Source of the DNA: Actinomycetes bacterium | Lineage (GTDB): Bacteria; Actinomycetota; Acidimicrobiia; Acidimicrobiales; Microtrichaceae | Assembly (NCBI GenBank): GCA_023427825.1 | Contig: JAEZAI010000076.1 | Coordinates: 1-11,485, forward strand | Direction of reading: 5' to 3' | DNA length: 11,485 nucleotides | The notes under the pieces: generated by a model | Database searches by the model: none | The model's input: the letters and a program-made list of their open reading frames with translations, nothing else | What the model was told of the DNA's origin: nothing | Translations under genes and position numbers: made by a program | In this document: positions 1 through 5,868 of the stretch, piece by piece | Layout of the letters: the number at the start of each line of letters is the position of its first letter | Numbering within the stretch: position 1 is the first letter of the stretch

Positions 1-2
1 TG

Positions 3-929
3 GACGCCACGACCGGCCTGGACGAGCTGGAGTCCGTGGAGCTGACCGCCGAGCTCGCCGACCGCGAGCCCGTCCCCACCCGGGCCCTGGTGCCGGTCCC
101 GAGCGAGGAGCTGGAAGGGGCCGAGGACGCGGATGCCGCCGAGGTGCGGCTGTCCGACGTCGACGAGTGGGGTCGGTCCGAGAACATGCGGGCGCTCGCC
201 CGGCGCCTCTACGACCCGATCTACCGCCAGTGGTTCCGGGCCGAGTGGGACGGGCTGGAGAAGATCCCCACCGAGGGTGGCGCGCTGCTGGTCGCCAACC
301 ACGCGGCAGCGATCCCGTCGGACGCGCCGGTGATCATGCACGGCATCGAGGAGGAGCTCGGGCGTCCGGTCTACGGGCTCGCCGACAACCTCTTCCGGCG
401 CATCCCCGTCGTCGGCACCCTGTGGTCGCGGCTGGGGGGCGTGCCCGGCCATCCCGACAACGCCTACCGCCTGCTCGCCGAGCAGGGCCAGCTGGTCCTG
501 GACTTCCCCGAGGGCGTGAAGGGTCCGGCCAAGACCTGGAACGAGCGGTACCAGCTGCGGCGGTTCGGCCGCGGCGGCTTCGTCGAGATCGCCATGCGTG
601 CCGGCGTGCCCGTGGTGCCGATCGCCGTCGTCGGTGCCGAGGAGTCCATGCCCACGCTCGTGCGCGTGCCGCACCTGGCGTCGGTCATCGGCATGCCGTA
701 CGCCCCGGTCACCGCGAACATGCTCCTCTTCGGTCCGGCCGGCATCGGCGTGTACCTGCCCGCCAAGTTCAAGCTGCGAGTGCTCGACCCCGTGCACTTC
801 GAGGTGCCGCCCGACCAGGACGGGTACTGGATATCGCGGGTCATGGACGAGTCCGAGGCGATCCGCGACCGCATCCAGGCCGCGCTCTACGACATGCTCC
901 GCCAACGTCGCTCGGTGTGGTTCGGGTGA
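3..929 (+). CDS. PlsC-like lysophospholipid acyltransferase family protein (probably 5'-partial)
   Basis: Probable membrane-associated acyltransferase that moves an acyl chain from acyl-CoA or acyl-ACP to a lysophospholipid or similar acceptor. Numbering from the GTG at 36: an acidic, low-complexity N-terminus (about 1-50) precedes the catalytic domain. Motif I is N88-H89 with Asp at D96, a wider spacing than the classical NHx4D. Motif III is FPEG at 157-160, followed by VKGPAK. The hydrophobic segment VPVVPIAVVGAEE (191-203) is typical of the fold. The reading frame is open from nt 3, and the GTG at 36 has GGAG only 3 nt upstream, too close to work well, so the true start probably lies before the window. 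The gene precedes an SDR epimerase on the same strand; I recall a similar pairing in Mycobacterium (Rv0501/Rv0502 region). The family is secure; the acceptor lipid is unknown. Confidence 0.85.
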   Translation, partial: DATTGLDELESVELTAELADREPVPTRALVPVPSEELEGAEDADAAEVRLSDVDEWGRSENMRALARRLYDPIYRQWFRAEWDGLEKIPTEGGALLVANHAAAIPSDAPVIMHGIEEELGRPVYGLADNLFRRIPVVGTLWSRLGGVPGHPDNAYRLLAEQGQLVLDFPEGVKGPAKTWNERYQLRRFGRGGFVEIAMRAGVPVVPIAVVGAEESMPTLVRVPHLASVIGMPYAPVTANMLLFGPAGIGVYLPAKFKLRVLDPVHFEVPPDQDGYWISRVMDESEAIRDRIQAALYDMLRQRRSVWFG

Positions 930-984
930 GGGTGGTTCGCATGAGAGTGGCCCGGATGAGAGCGGCCCGGATGAGGTGGCCCGG
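926..984 (+). repeat. 15-bp imperfect tandem repeat between acyltransferase and epimerase genes
   Basis: Three clear units with consensus ATGAGAGTGGCCCGG start at 941, 956 and 971. A degenerate fourth copy at 926-940 (10 of 15 matches) contains the acyltransferase stop codon. The 971 unit has lost one A and is 14 nt long. That change turns GAGAGTGG into GAGGTGG, giving a Shine-Dalgarno-like GAGG 8 nt before the epimerase ATG at 985. It also moves the next ATG into the epimerase frame. The ATG at 941 opens a 15-codon frame (MRVARMRAARMRWPG) whose TGA at 986-988 overlaps the epimerase ATG as ATGA. Confidence 0.85.
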
Positions 985-2046
985 ATGAGCCCCGACCGCG
1001 GGCGGACCCGGCCCAGCCGCGTGCTGGTCACCGGGCTCGGCACCTTCTGGGGCGGCCGCGTGGCGCAGGCGCTCGAGACCGACGAGAACGTCGACGTCAT
1101 CGTGGGGCTCGACACCACCGAGCCGACGGTCGAGCTCGAGCGCACCGAGTACGTGCGGGTCGACGCCAACTACTCGATCCTCGCCCGCATCGTGCGGGCC
1201 GCGCAGATCGACACGATCATCCACACCTTCCTGGTGGTCGACCCCACGCAGATGTCGCAGCGGGCCACCCACGAGATCAACGTGATCGGCACCATGAACC
1301 TGTTCGCCGCGGCGTCCGCGCCGTCGTCGACCGTGCGCTCGGTGATCGTGAAGTCATCGACCATGGTCTACGGCTGCTCGTCCTCGGACCCGATCTGGTT
1401 CACCGAGAGCACGCCCCGCTCGAGCCTCCCCCGCACCCCGGTCGAGCGGTCGCTCGACGCGGTCGAGGGCTACGTGCGCGACTTCGCCGAGGACAACCCC
1501 CACGTCAACGTCGCGCTGCTGCGGTTCTCGAACGTGATCGGCGCCGACATCGAGACGCCGCTGAGCCGTGCGCTCGACCTGCCGCTCGTGCCGTCGCTCG
1601 CCGGGTTCGATCCGCGGTTCCAGTTCGTGCACGAGGACGACGTGATCCGCTCGATCCTCTTCACGCTCGACCACGACCTGCCCGGCGTCTACAACGTCGC
1701 CGGCGACGGGCTGCTGCCGTGGTCGGAGGTCGCAGCGATCTGCGGCAAGCGCACGATCGCCCTCCCGCCCTACGGCACCGGGCTGCTCACCGCGCCGCTC
1801 GCCCGGCTGGGCATCGTCGACCTGCCCGAGGAGTACCGGCTGCTGCTGCGCTACGGGCGCGGCGTCGACAACCGGCGCCTCAAGGAGCTGGGGTTCCGCT
1901 ACGAGTACACGTCGGCCGAGGCGGTGCGGGCGTTCATCGAGGCCGTGCGGCTGCGGCGGACCGTCGGCGACGCGGCCCCCGTCTACCGCTACGAGCGCGA
2001 CGTCGAGCAGTTCTTCCGGCACTCCCCCGCCGTCGTCCGCGACTGA
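985..2046 (+). CDS. NAD(P)-dependent epimerase/dehydratase-like protein (extended SDR, catalytic YxxxK missing)
   Basis: A 353-residue extended short-chain dehydrogenase/reductase fold protein. The N-terminal Rossmann motif is TGLGTFWGG (16-24), followed by a beta strand ending in the acidic residue of VGLD. KSSTMVYG (123-130) corresponds to the usual catalytic Ser strand, LLRFSNVIG (178-186) to the post-catalytic strand, and RFQFVHEDDV (211-220) to the substrate-domain motif. Where sugar epimerases have PYxxSK this protein has V153-E-R-S-L157, so both catalytic Tyr and Lys are replaced. It may bind NAD(P) and a ligand without classical redox chemistry. I recall a family in Mycobacterium (annotated galE2, next to an acyltransferase) with a similarly altered motif. 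ATG 985 was chosen because GAGG lies 8 nt upstream and the protein then starts shortly before the Rossmann strand. It ends 7 bp from the convergent glycosyltransferase. Substrate unknown. Confidence 0.85.
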   Translation: MSPDRGRTRPSRVLVTGLGTFWGGRVAQALETDENVDVIVGLDTTEPTVELERTEYVRVDANYSILARIVRAAQIDTIIHTFLVVDPTQMSQRATHEINVIGTMNLFAAASAPSSTVRSVIVKSSTMVYGCSSSDPIWFTESTPRSSLPRTPVERSLDAVEGYVRDFAEDNPHVNVALLRFSNVIGADIETPLSRALDLPLVPSLAGFDPRFQFVHEDDVIRSILFTLDHDLPGVYNVAGDGLLPWSEVAAICGKRTIALPPYGTGLLTAPLARLGIVDLPEEYRLLLRYGRGVDNRRLKELGFRYEYTSAEAVRAFIEAVRLRRTVGDAAPVYRYERDVEQFFRHSPAVVRD

Positions 2047-2053
2047 CGTCCGC

Positions 2054-3325
2054 TCAGCCGGGGGTCGGGCGGGCCGGCTGGTGGGCGGCGACCGTGTCGC
2101 GGGCCAGGCGCTCCACGCCGTCGCGGATGCGGGACCAGGTGTAGTGCTCGTCGAACAGCTCGCGGCCTGCGTCGGCCAACCGCTGGCGCAGGTCGCCGTC
2201 GGCGACGAGCCGGAGGACCGCGCCGGCGAAGGACTCGGCGTCGTCTGCGATGAGCGCCGTCCGGCCGTCGGCGACGGCGATGCCCTCGCACCCGACGGTC
2301 GTCGTGACCATCGGCAGGTGGTTGGCCAGCGCCTCGATCACCTTCAGGCGGGTGCCGGCACCGACCCGGATGGGCACGATCGACACGTCGGCCCGGTCGA
2401 GCTCGGCCTGCAGGTCGTCCACCTTGCCGAGCAGCTCCACGCCGTCGGCGCGGGCCTCTGACCCGAGCGCATCTGCGCCGCGGCCGACGACGTGGAGCAC
2501 CACGTCAGGACGGCCGGCGTGCACCGTCGGCCACACCTCACGGAGGAACCAGCTCATGGCCTCGGTGTTCGGCTCGTAGTCCAGGGCGCCGACGAAGAGC
2601 AGCACCGGCGAGTCGGCGTAGAGCTCGCGGCGATCGGTGCGCACGACCGCCGGCGCCTCGGCCCCGTTGGGGACGACCACGGCGTTCGGGCACCCGCTGC
2701 GCTCGACGTCCAGGTCGCTGCACACGACCACGTGGTCGACCTCGGACGCGCACCGCCGTTGCACCGCGTCCCAGCGCCGCTCGTCCACCACGTCGAAGCC
2801 GCGCGACGTCGCCCAGCGCGCCACGGTCGCCGCACGACCCTTCACGCCGTCGGCCGGATCGATGCGGGGCGGGATGCGCCGCCGCAGCCGCATGGACAGG
2901 TTCTCGAGGTTGTCGAAGTCGACGATCGCCGGTGTGGCGCCGAACAGGTCGTGGGTGGGCAGCCAGGCGTCGACGTGGGAGTACCAGATGAGGTCGTAGC
3001 GGTCCTGCCACGTGGCGATCGACGAGACGAGCTCGGACCAGTCCAGCCCGAGGAGCCGCCGGGGCACGTCCGCCCGGATCCACTCGGGCAGCCACGTCCT
3101 GGGTCCGGCCGGCTCGCCCATCGGTGCGGTGAGCGTGCGGGCGACGTCGTCCCAGGGCGGCTGCACCGGGTCGGGAGTGCCCGGGCGCAGCGGCGCCACC
3201 ACGTCGACCGGCCCGGCCTGGGTCAGCCCGCCGATGATGTGGTGCATCCGCTGGCGGTATCCGTCCACCGGGGGCCATGGGTACAGTTCCGCCATCACGA
3301 GCGTGTGCAGGTCCGCGCTCCCCAT
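2054..3325 (-). CDS. Glycosyltransferase family 4 (GT-B fold) protein
   Basis: A 423-residue cytosolic or membrane-peripheral glycosyltransferase, expected to move a sugar from a nucleotide sugar to a polysaccharide, lipid or small molecule. The N-terminal domain opens with LVMAELYPWPPVDGYRQRMHHI (9-30), the glycine/arginine acceptor loop typical of GT4. The hinge region includes VVCSDLD (200-206) and VPNGAE (218-223). The C-terminal domain has LLFVGALDYEPN (242-253), then PIRVGAGTRLKVIEALA (318-334), which carries the donor-phosphate-binding Arg/Lys and the family Glu, then TTTVGCEGI (341-349). ATG 3325 was preferred to an upstream start at 3391. It directly precedes the first beta strand and has TAGGGT 7 nt upstream, fitting a leaderless transcript. 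The gene is convergent with the epimerase and divergent from the crotonase. It is not in a polysaccharide cluster within this window, so its product cannot be named. Confidence 0.88.
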   Translation of the reverse strand: MGSADLHTLVMAELYPWPPVDGYRQRMHHIIGGLTQAGPVDVVAPLRPGTPDPVQPPWDDVARTLTAPMGEPAGPRTWLPEWIRADVPRRLLGLDWSELVSSIATWQDRYDLIWYSHVDAWLPTHDLFGATPAIVDFDNLENLSMRLRRRIPPRIDPADGVKGRAATVARWATSRGFDVVDERRWDAVQRRCASEVDHVVVCSDLDVERSGCPNAVVVPNGAEAPAVVRTDRRELYADSPVLLFVGALDYEPNTEAMSWFLREVWPTVHAGRPDVVLHVVGRGADALGSEARADGVELLGKVDDLQAELDRADVSIVPIRVGAGTRLKVIEALANHLPMVTTTVGCEGIAVADGRTALIADDAESFAGAVLRLVADGDLRQRLADAGRELFDEHYTWSRIRDGVERLARDTVAAHQPARPTPG

Positions 3326-3332
3326 CGGGTCG

Positions 3333-3338
3333 ACCCTA
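3333..3338 (-). promoter_or_regulatory. Putative -10 box TAGGGT for leaderless glycosyltransferase mRNA
   Basis: TAGGGT on the minus strand ends 7 nt before the ATG at 3325, so transcription would begin at or next to the start codon. No convincing -35 hexamer is visible. The same spacing recurs at four other genes in the window, which strengthens the call. Confidence 0.55.
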
Positions 3339-3361
3339 CCGGCCCCGGACGGACGCCAGGC

Positions 3362-3377
3362 CCGACCGGCCGGTCGG
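3362..3377. promoter_or_regulatory. 16-bp perfect palindrome in the divergent glycosyltransferase/crotonase region (possible operator)
   Basis: CCGACCGG followed directly by its reverse complement CCGGTCGG. It lies 31 nt before the crotonase ATG and 36 nt before the glycosyltransferase ATG, where a TetR-type dimer could affect both. By rough estimate one 16-bp palindrome in about 11 kb of such GC-rich DNA is not improbable by chance, so the position is the main support. No regulator gene is adjacent. Confidence 0.3.
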
Positions 3378-3408
3378 CCGCCCGCCGTCACACAGGAGTG
3401 CGCACACG

Positions 3409-4164
3409 ATGGCCCAGGTCCACGTCGAACGCCGCGACGGCGTCGCCCTGCTCACGCTCGACGACCCCGCCCGCCGCAACGCCCTCTCCATGGAGCTGTG
3501 CTCGGCGATCGTCGCCGAGGTCGAGGCGCTCGAGGCCGACGAGACGATCGGGGCGCTCGTCGTCACCGGCGCCGGACCGGCGTTCTGCGCCGGCGCCGAC
3601 CTGTCGCAGCTCGGCGAGTCGCGGCGAGAGGGCCTGAAGGCGATCTACGCCGGCTTCCTGCGGATCGCCCAGTCGCCGCTGCCCACGATCGCCGCGGTCA
3701 ACGGTGCCGCGGTGGGCGCCGGCATGAACCTGGCGCTCGGCTGCGACGTGCGACTGGCGGGCCGCTCGGCGAAGTTCGACACGCGCTTCCTGGACCTGGG
3801 CATCCACCCGGGCGGCGGCCACACGTGGATGTTCCAGCGGGCGGCCGGGCTGCAGGCGACGATGGCGGCGGTCGTGTTCGGCCAGGCGCTCGACGGCGCC
3901 GAGGCCGAGCGCGTGGGGCTGGTGTGGCGCTGCGTCGACGACGACGAGCTCGTCGATACCGCGGTGGCCATGGCGGCCCGGGCGGCGTCGGCCCCTCGGG
4001 AGCTCACCCAGCGCGTGCGGGCCACGATCCTGGACGTGGCGTCGATCGACGACCACGACGAGGCGGTCGAGCGGGAGCTCGTGGACCAGCTGTGGTCCAT
4101 GGACCAGCCGGCGTTCGCCGAGCGCCTCGCCGCGCTGCAGCGGAAGATCTCGTCGTCCGACTGA
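3409..4164 (+). CDS. Enoyl-CoA hydratase/isomerase (crotonase) family protein lacking both catalytic Glu
   Basis: A 251-residue crotonase-fold protein that would bind an acyl-CoA thioester in the cytosol. The first oxyanion-hole region is ARRNALS (21-27) and the CoA-binding loop is FCAGADLSQL (59-68). NGAAVGAGMNLALGCDVRLAG (98-118) is the second oxyanion-hole segment, and LGIHPGGG (130-137) follows. Aligned to mitochondrial enoyl-CoA hydratase, Glu144 corresponds to N107 and Glu164 to F127, so neither hydratase glutamate is present. Other crotonase chemistry or a non-catalytic role is likely; an 'enoyl-CoA hydratase' label would overstate what is known. ATG 3409 was chosen because AGGAG lies about 10 nt upstream (3394-3398) and the protein starts at the usual first strand; an upstream start at 3277 would add 44 low-complexity residues. 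It is convergent with the GNAT gene. Confidence 0.88.
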   Translation: MAQVHVERRDGVALLTLDDPARRNALSMELCSAIVAEVEALEADETIGALVVTGAGPAFCAGADLSQLGESRREGLKAIYAGFLRIAQSPLPTIAAVNGAAVGAGMNLALGCDVRLAGRSAKFDTRFLDLGIHPGGGHTWMFQRAAGLQATMAAVVFGQALDGAEAERVGLVWRCVDDDELVDTAVAMAARAASAPRELTQRVRATILDVASIDDHDEAVERELVDQLWSMDQPAFAERLAALQRKISSSD

Positions 4165-4192
4165 CCGGCGGCCCGGGATCTGCGGGTCCCAG

Positions 4193-4209
4193 CGGACACT
4201 CCTTGTCCG
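4193..4209. terminator. Hairpin between convergent crotonase and GNAT genes (candidate terminator)
   Basis: CGGACA and TGTCCG form a perfect 6-bp stem around the loop CTCCT. A weaker stem (GGGATC/GGTCCC with one G-U pair) lies just upstream at about 4175-4190. Both sit in the 74-bp gap between two converging genes and could end transcription both ways. No T-run follows on either strand, so intrinsic termination is uncertain. Confidence 0.35.
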
Positions 4210-4238
4210 GGCGCGACCCCCGTATGCCGGCGGGCCGG

Positions 4239-4868
4239 CTAGAGGAGCCAGTTGTTGACGAGCTCGTCGCGGCGGGCGTCCCACTCCTCGACGGTGATCG
4301 CGTACCGGATGTGGTCCTCCCACACGCCGTTGATCTCCAGGTAGCGCTCGGCCACGCCCTCGGCCCGGATGCCGAGCTTCTCGACCACACGACGGCTGGC
4401 GTTGTTGCGCGGGATGATCGAGATCTGCACCCGGTGCAGCAGCAGCTGCTCGAAGCAGAACCGCAGGACCGCCACCACCGACTCTGGCATGTAGCCCTGC
4501 CCGGCGAGGGCCTCGTCGATCCAGTACCCGACGTACGCGCTCTGATGCGCGCCCCGGTGGATGGAGTTCACGTTGATCTCGCCGGCGAACTCGCCGTCGA
4601 CGAAGATGCCGAACCCGTAGCCCGTGCCCAGCTGGATCTCCCGCATGCGCACCGAGCAGCGCGACGAGAACGCGGCGCGGTCCTCGACCGTGTCGGGCTG
4701 GCCCGGGATGCGCCGCGGCTCCCACTTGGTGAGCCAGTCGTTGCAGCGCCGGCGCACTTCGCGCCAGGCGTCGAAGTCGTGGACGCTGAGCGGGCGCAGC
4801 AGGACGCGACGACCGGTGAGCGTCACCGGTGCGATCGTCGGGTCCGGGAGCGGCTTGCGGCGCAGCAC
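4239..4868 (-). CDS. GNAT family N-acetyltransferase, RimJ/RimL-like
   Basis: A 209-residue protein of the Gcn5-related N-acetyltransferase fold, expected to transfer acetyl from acetyl-CoA to an amine, possibly a protein N-terminus or small molecule. TLTGRRVLLRPLSVHDFDAW (16-35) is the typical RimJ/RimL N-terminus. YGFGIFVDGEFAGEINVNSI (84-103) forms the central strands, and YVGYWIDEALAGQGYMPES (112-130) contains the acetyl-CoA pyrophosphate loop. RVQISIIPRNNASRRVVEKLGIRAEG (146-171) is the canonical C-terminal segment with the Asn and the aliphatic GI/F motif. The GTG at 4868 is supported by TATGCT 6 nt upstream, fitting a leaderless transcript; there is no Shine-Dalgarno. It follows ppx on the same strand after an 85-bp gap that holds a hairpin, so it is probably a separate unit. 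Substrate unknown. Confidence 0.88.
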   Translation of the reverse strand: MLRRKPLPDPTIAPVTLTGRRVLLRPLSVHDFDAWREVRRRCNDWLTKWEPRRIPGQPDTVEDRAAFSSRCSVRMREIQLGTGYGFGIFVDGEFAGEINVNSIHRGAHQSAYVGYWIDEALAGQGYMPESVVAVLRFCFEQLLLHRVQISIIPRNNASRRVVEKLGIRAEGVAERYLEINGVWEDHIRYAITVEEWDARRDELVNNWLL

Positions 4869-4874
4869 CGGCGG

Positions 4875-4880
4875 AGCATA
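4875..4880 (-). promoter_or_regulatory. Putative -10 box TATGCT for leaderless GNAT mRNA
   Basis: TATGCT on the minus strand is separated from the GTG at 4868 by 6 nt (CCGCCG). No purine-rich ribosome binding site precedes the GTG, consistent with leaderless translation. No -35 is recognisable. Confidence 0.5.
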
Positions 4881-4927
4881 CCGACCGTCAGGCCGTGATC
4901 CGCCGTCCGGCCGGTTCGGCGTCCTGT

Positions 4928-4952
4928 CCGGCGGGCGGGACCTCCCCGCCGG
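4928..4952 (-). terminator. GC-rich hairpin directly after the ppx stop codon
   Basis: A perfect 8-bp stem (CCGGCGGG with CCCGCCGG) and a 9-nt loop begin 1 nt after the ppx TGA (4954-4956, minus strand). Its place right behind the last gene of the DUF501-ppx unit suggests a transcript end or 3'-stabilising structure. There is no T-tract, so the terminator role is inferred. Confidence 0.45.
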
Positions 4953-4953
4953 C

Positions 4954-5868
4954 TCAGACAGGATCGAGCAGCGACATCACCAGGCCGTCGAGGATGTCGG
5001 ACTCCGACACCAGGCACTCCTCGAAGCCGAACGTCCGGAACAGCTGCACCAACACGCAGCAGCCGCCCACGATCACGTCGGCCCGCTCGCGCTCCAGACC
5101 CGGGTTGTGCACCCGGTCGGCGAGCCGCTCGGTCGCCAGCGTGCGGAACACGTCCTCGGCCGCCTCGTGGGTCAGCACGAAGTGGTGGATCACCTCGGGG
5201 TCGTAGGTGGCGAGCCCGATCTCGACCGCCGCCACGTTGGTCACCGTCCCTGCCAGCCCGATGAAGCGGGTGGGGGCGCTCACGCCGGGCAGCACCCGCT
5301 CCACGTCCTGCAGGTGCTGCTCCACGATCGACAGCGCGTTCGACAGCTCCTCCGGAAGCGGCGGGTCGCTGTGCAGGTACTTCTCGGTCAGCCGGACGCA
5401 GCCCATGTCCACCGAGACCGCCCCCTCGAGCTGCGTGCCGCCGACCGCGAACTCCGTGGAGCCGCCGCCGATGTCGACCACGACGAACGGCCCGTCGGTC
5501 GGATCCAGCGATGCGGTGGCGCCGCGGTAGGACAGCTGGGCCTCCTCCTCGCCGGACAGCAGTTCCGGTCGGGTGCCCAGGATGGCCTCGGCGGCGTCGA
5601 AGAACTCGTCCCGGTTGGCGGCGTCCCGGGACGCAGAGGTGGCGGCCATGCGCACCCGGGTCGCGCCCAGGCGGTCCATCTCGGCGCGGTACTCCCGCAG
5701 CACGGCCAACGTGCGCTCGACCGCCTGGGGGTCCAGGCGACCCGTGGCGTCCACGCCCTGGCCCAGCCGGGTGATCCGCATGAGGCGAACGAGCGGTCGA
5801 TCGCCGTCGGACACGAGCAGGCGGACGGAGTTGGTGCCGCAGTCGATGGCGGCGACGGGTTCAGCCAC
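4954..5868 (-). CDS. ppx: Ppx/GppA-family exopolyphosphatase / (p)ppGpp phosphohydrolase
   Basis: A 304-residue cytosolic phosphatase of the actin/Hsp70-like ASKHA superfamily that removes terminal phosphate from polyphosphate or the 5'-phosphate of pppGpp. AAIDCGTNSVRLLV (6-19) is phosphate-binding motif 1. MAATSASRDAANRDEF (74-89) and LSGEEEAQLSYRG (104-116, with the catalytic-base Glu region) follow. VVDIGGGSTEF (130-140) is phosphate motif 2, and GLAGTVTNVAA (204-214) is the adenosine-type motif. The length fits the short actinobacterial form without the C-terminal HD-like domain of E. coli Ppx. The GTG at 5868 is preceded by GGAGGAG with a 7-nt spacer. The upstream gene's TGA lies inside GTGGCTGA, an 8-bp overlap that implies translational coupling to the DUF501 fusion gene. 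Ppx versus GppA activity cannot be told from sequence. Confidence 0.92.
   Translation of the reverse strand: MAEPVAAIDCGTNSVRLLVSDGDRPLVRLMRITRLGQGVDATGRLDPQAVERTLAVLREYRAEMDRLGATRVRMAATSASRDAANRDEFFDAAEAILGTRPELLSGEEEAQLSYRGATASLDPTDGPFVVVDIGGGSTEFAVGGTQLEGAVSVDMGCVRLTEKYLHSDPPLPEELSNALSIVEQHLQDVERVLPGVSAPTRFIGLAGTVTNVAAVEIGLATYDPEVIHHFVLTHEAAEDVFRTLATERLADRVHNPGLERERADVIVGGCCVLVQLFRTFGFEECLVSESDILDGLVMSLLDPV

Noticed and set aside
36..38. GTG at 36 as the true start of the acyltransferase
   Set aside because: The GGAG before it is only 3 nt away and the frame stays open to the window edge, so a start outside the window is more likely.
3012..4898. Long open frames on the plus strand opposite the glycosyltransferase, through the crotonase and opposite the GNAT gene
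   Set aside because: They come from the high GC of the DNA, show Arg/Pro/Ala-rich composition with no family motif, and are fully explained by the real genes in other frames.
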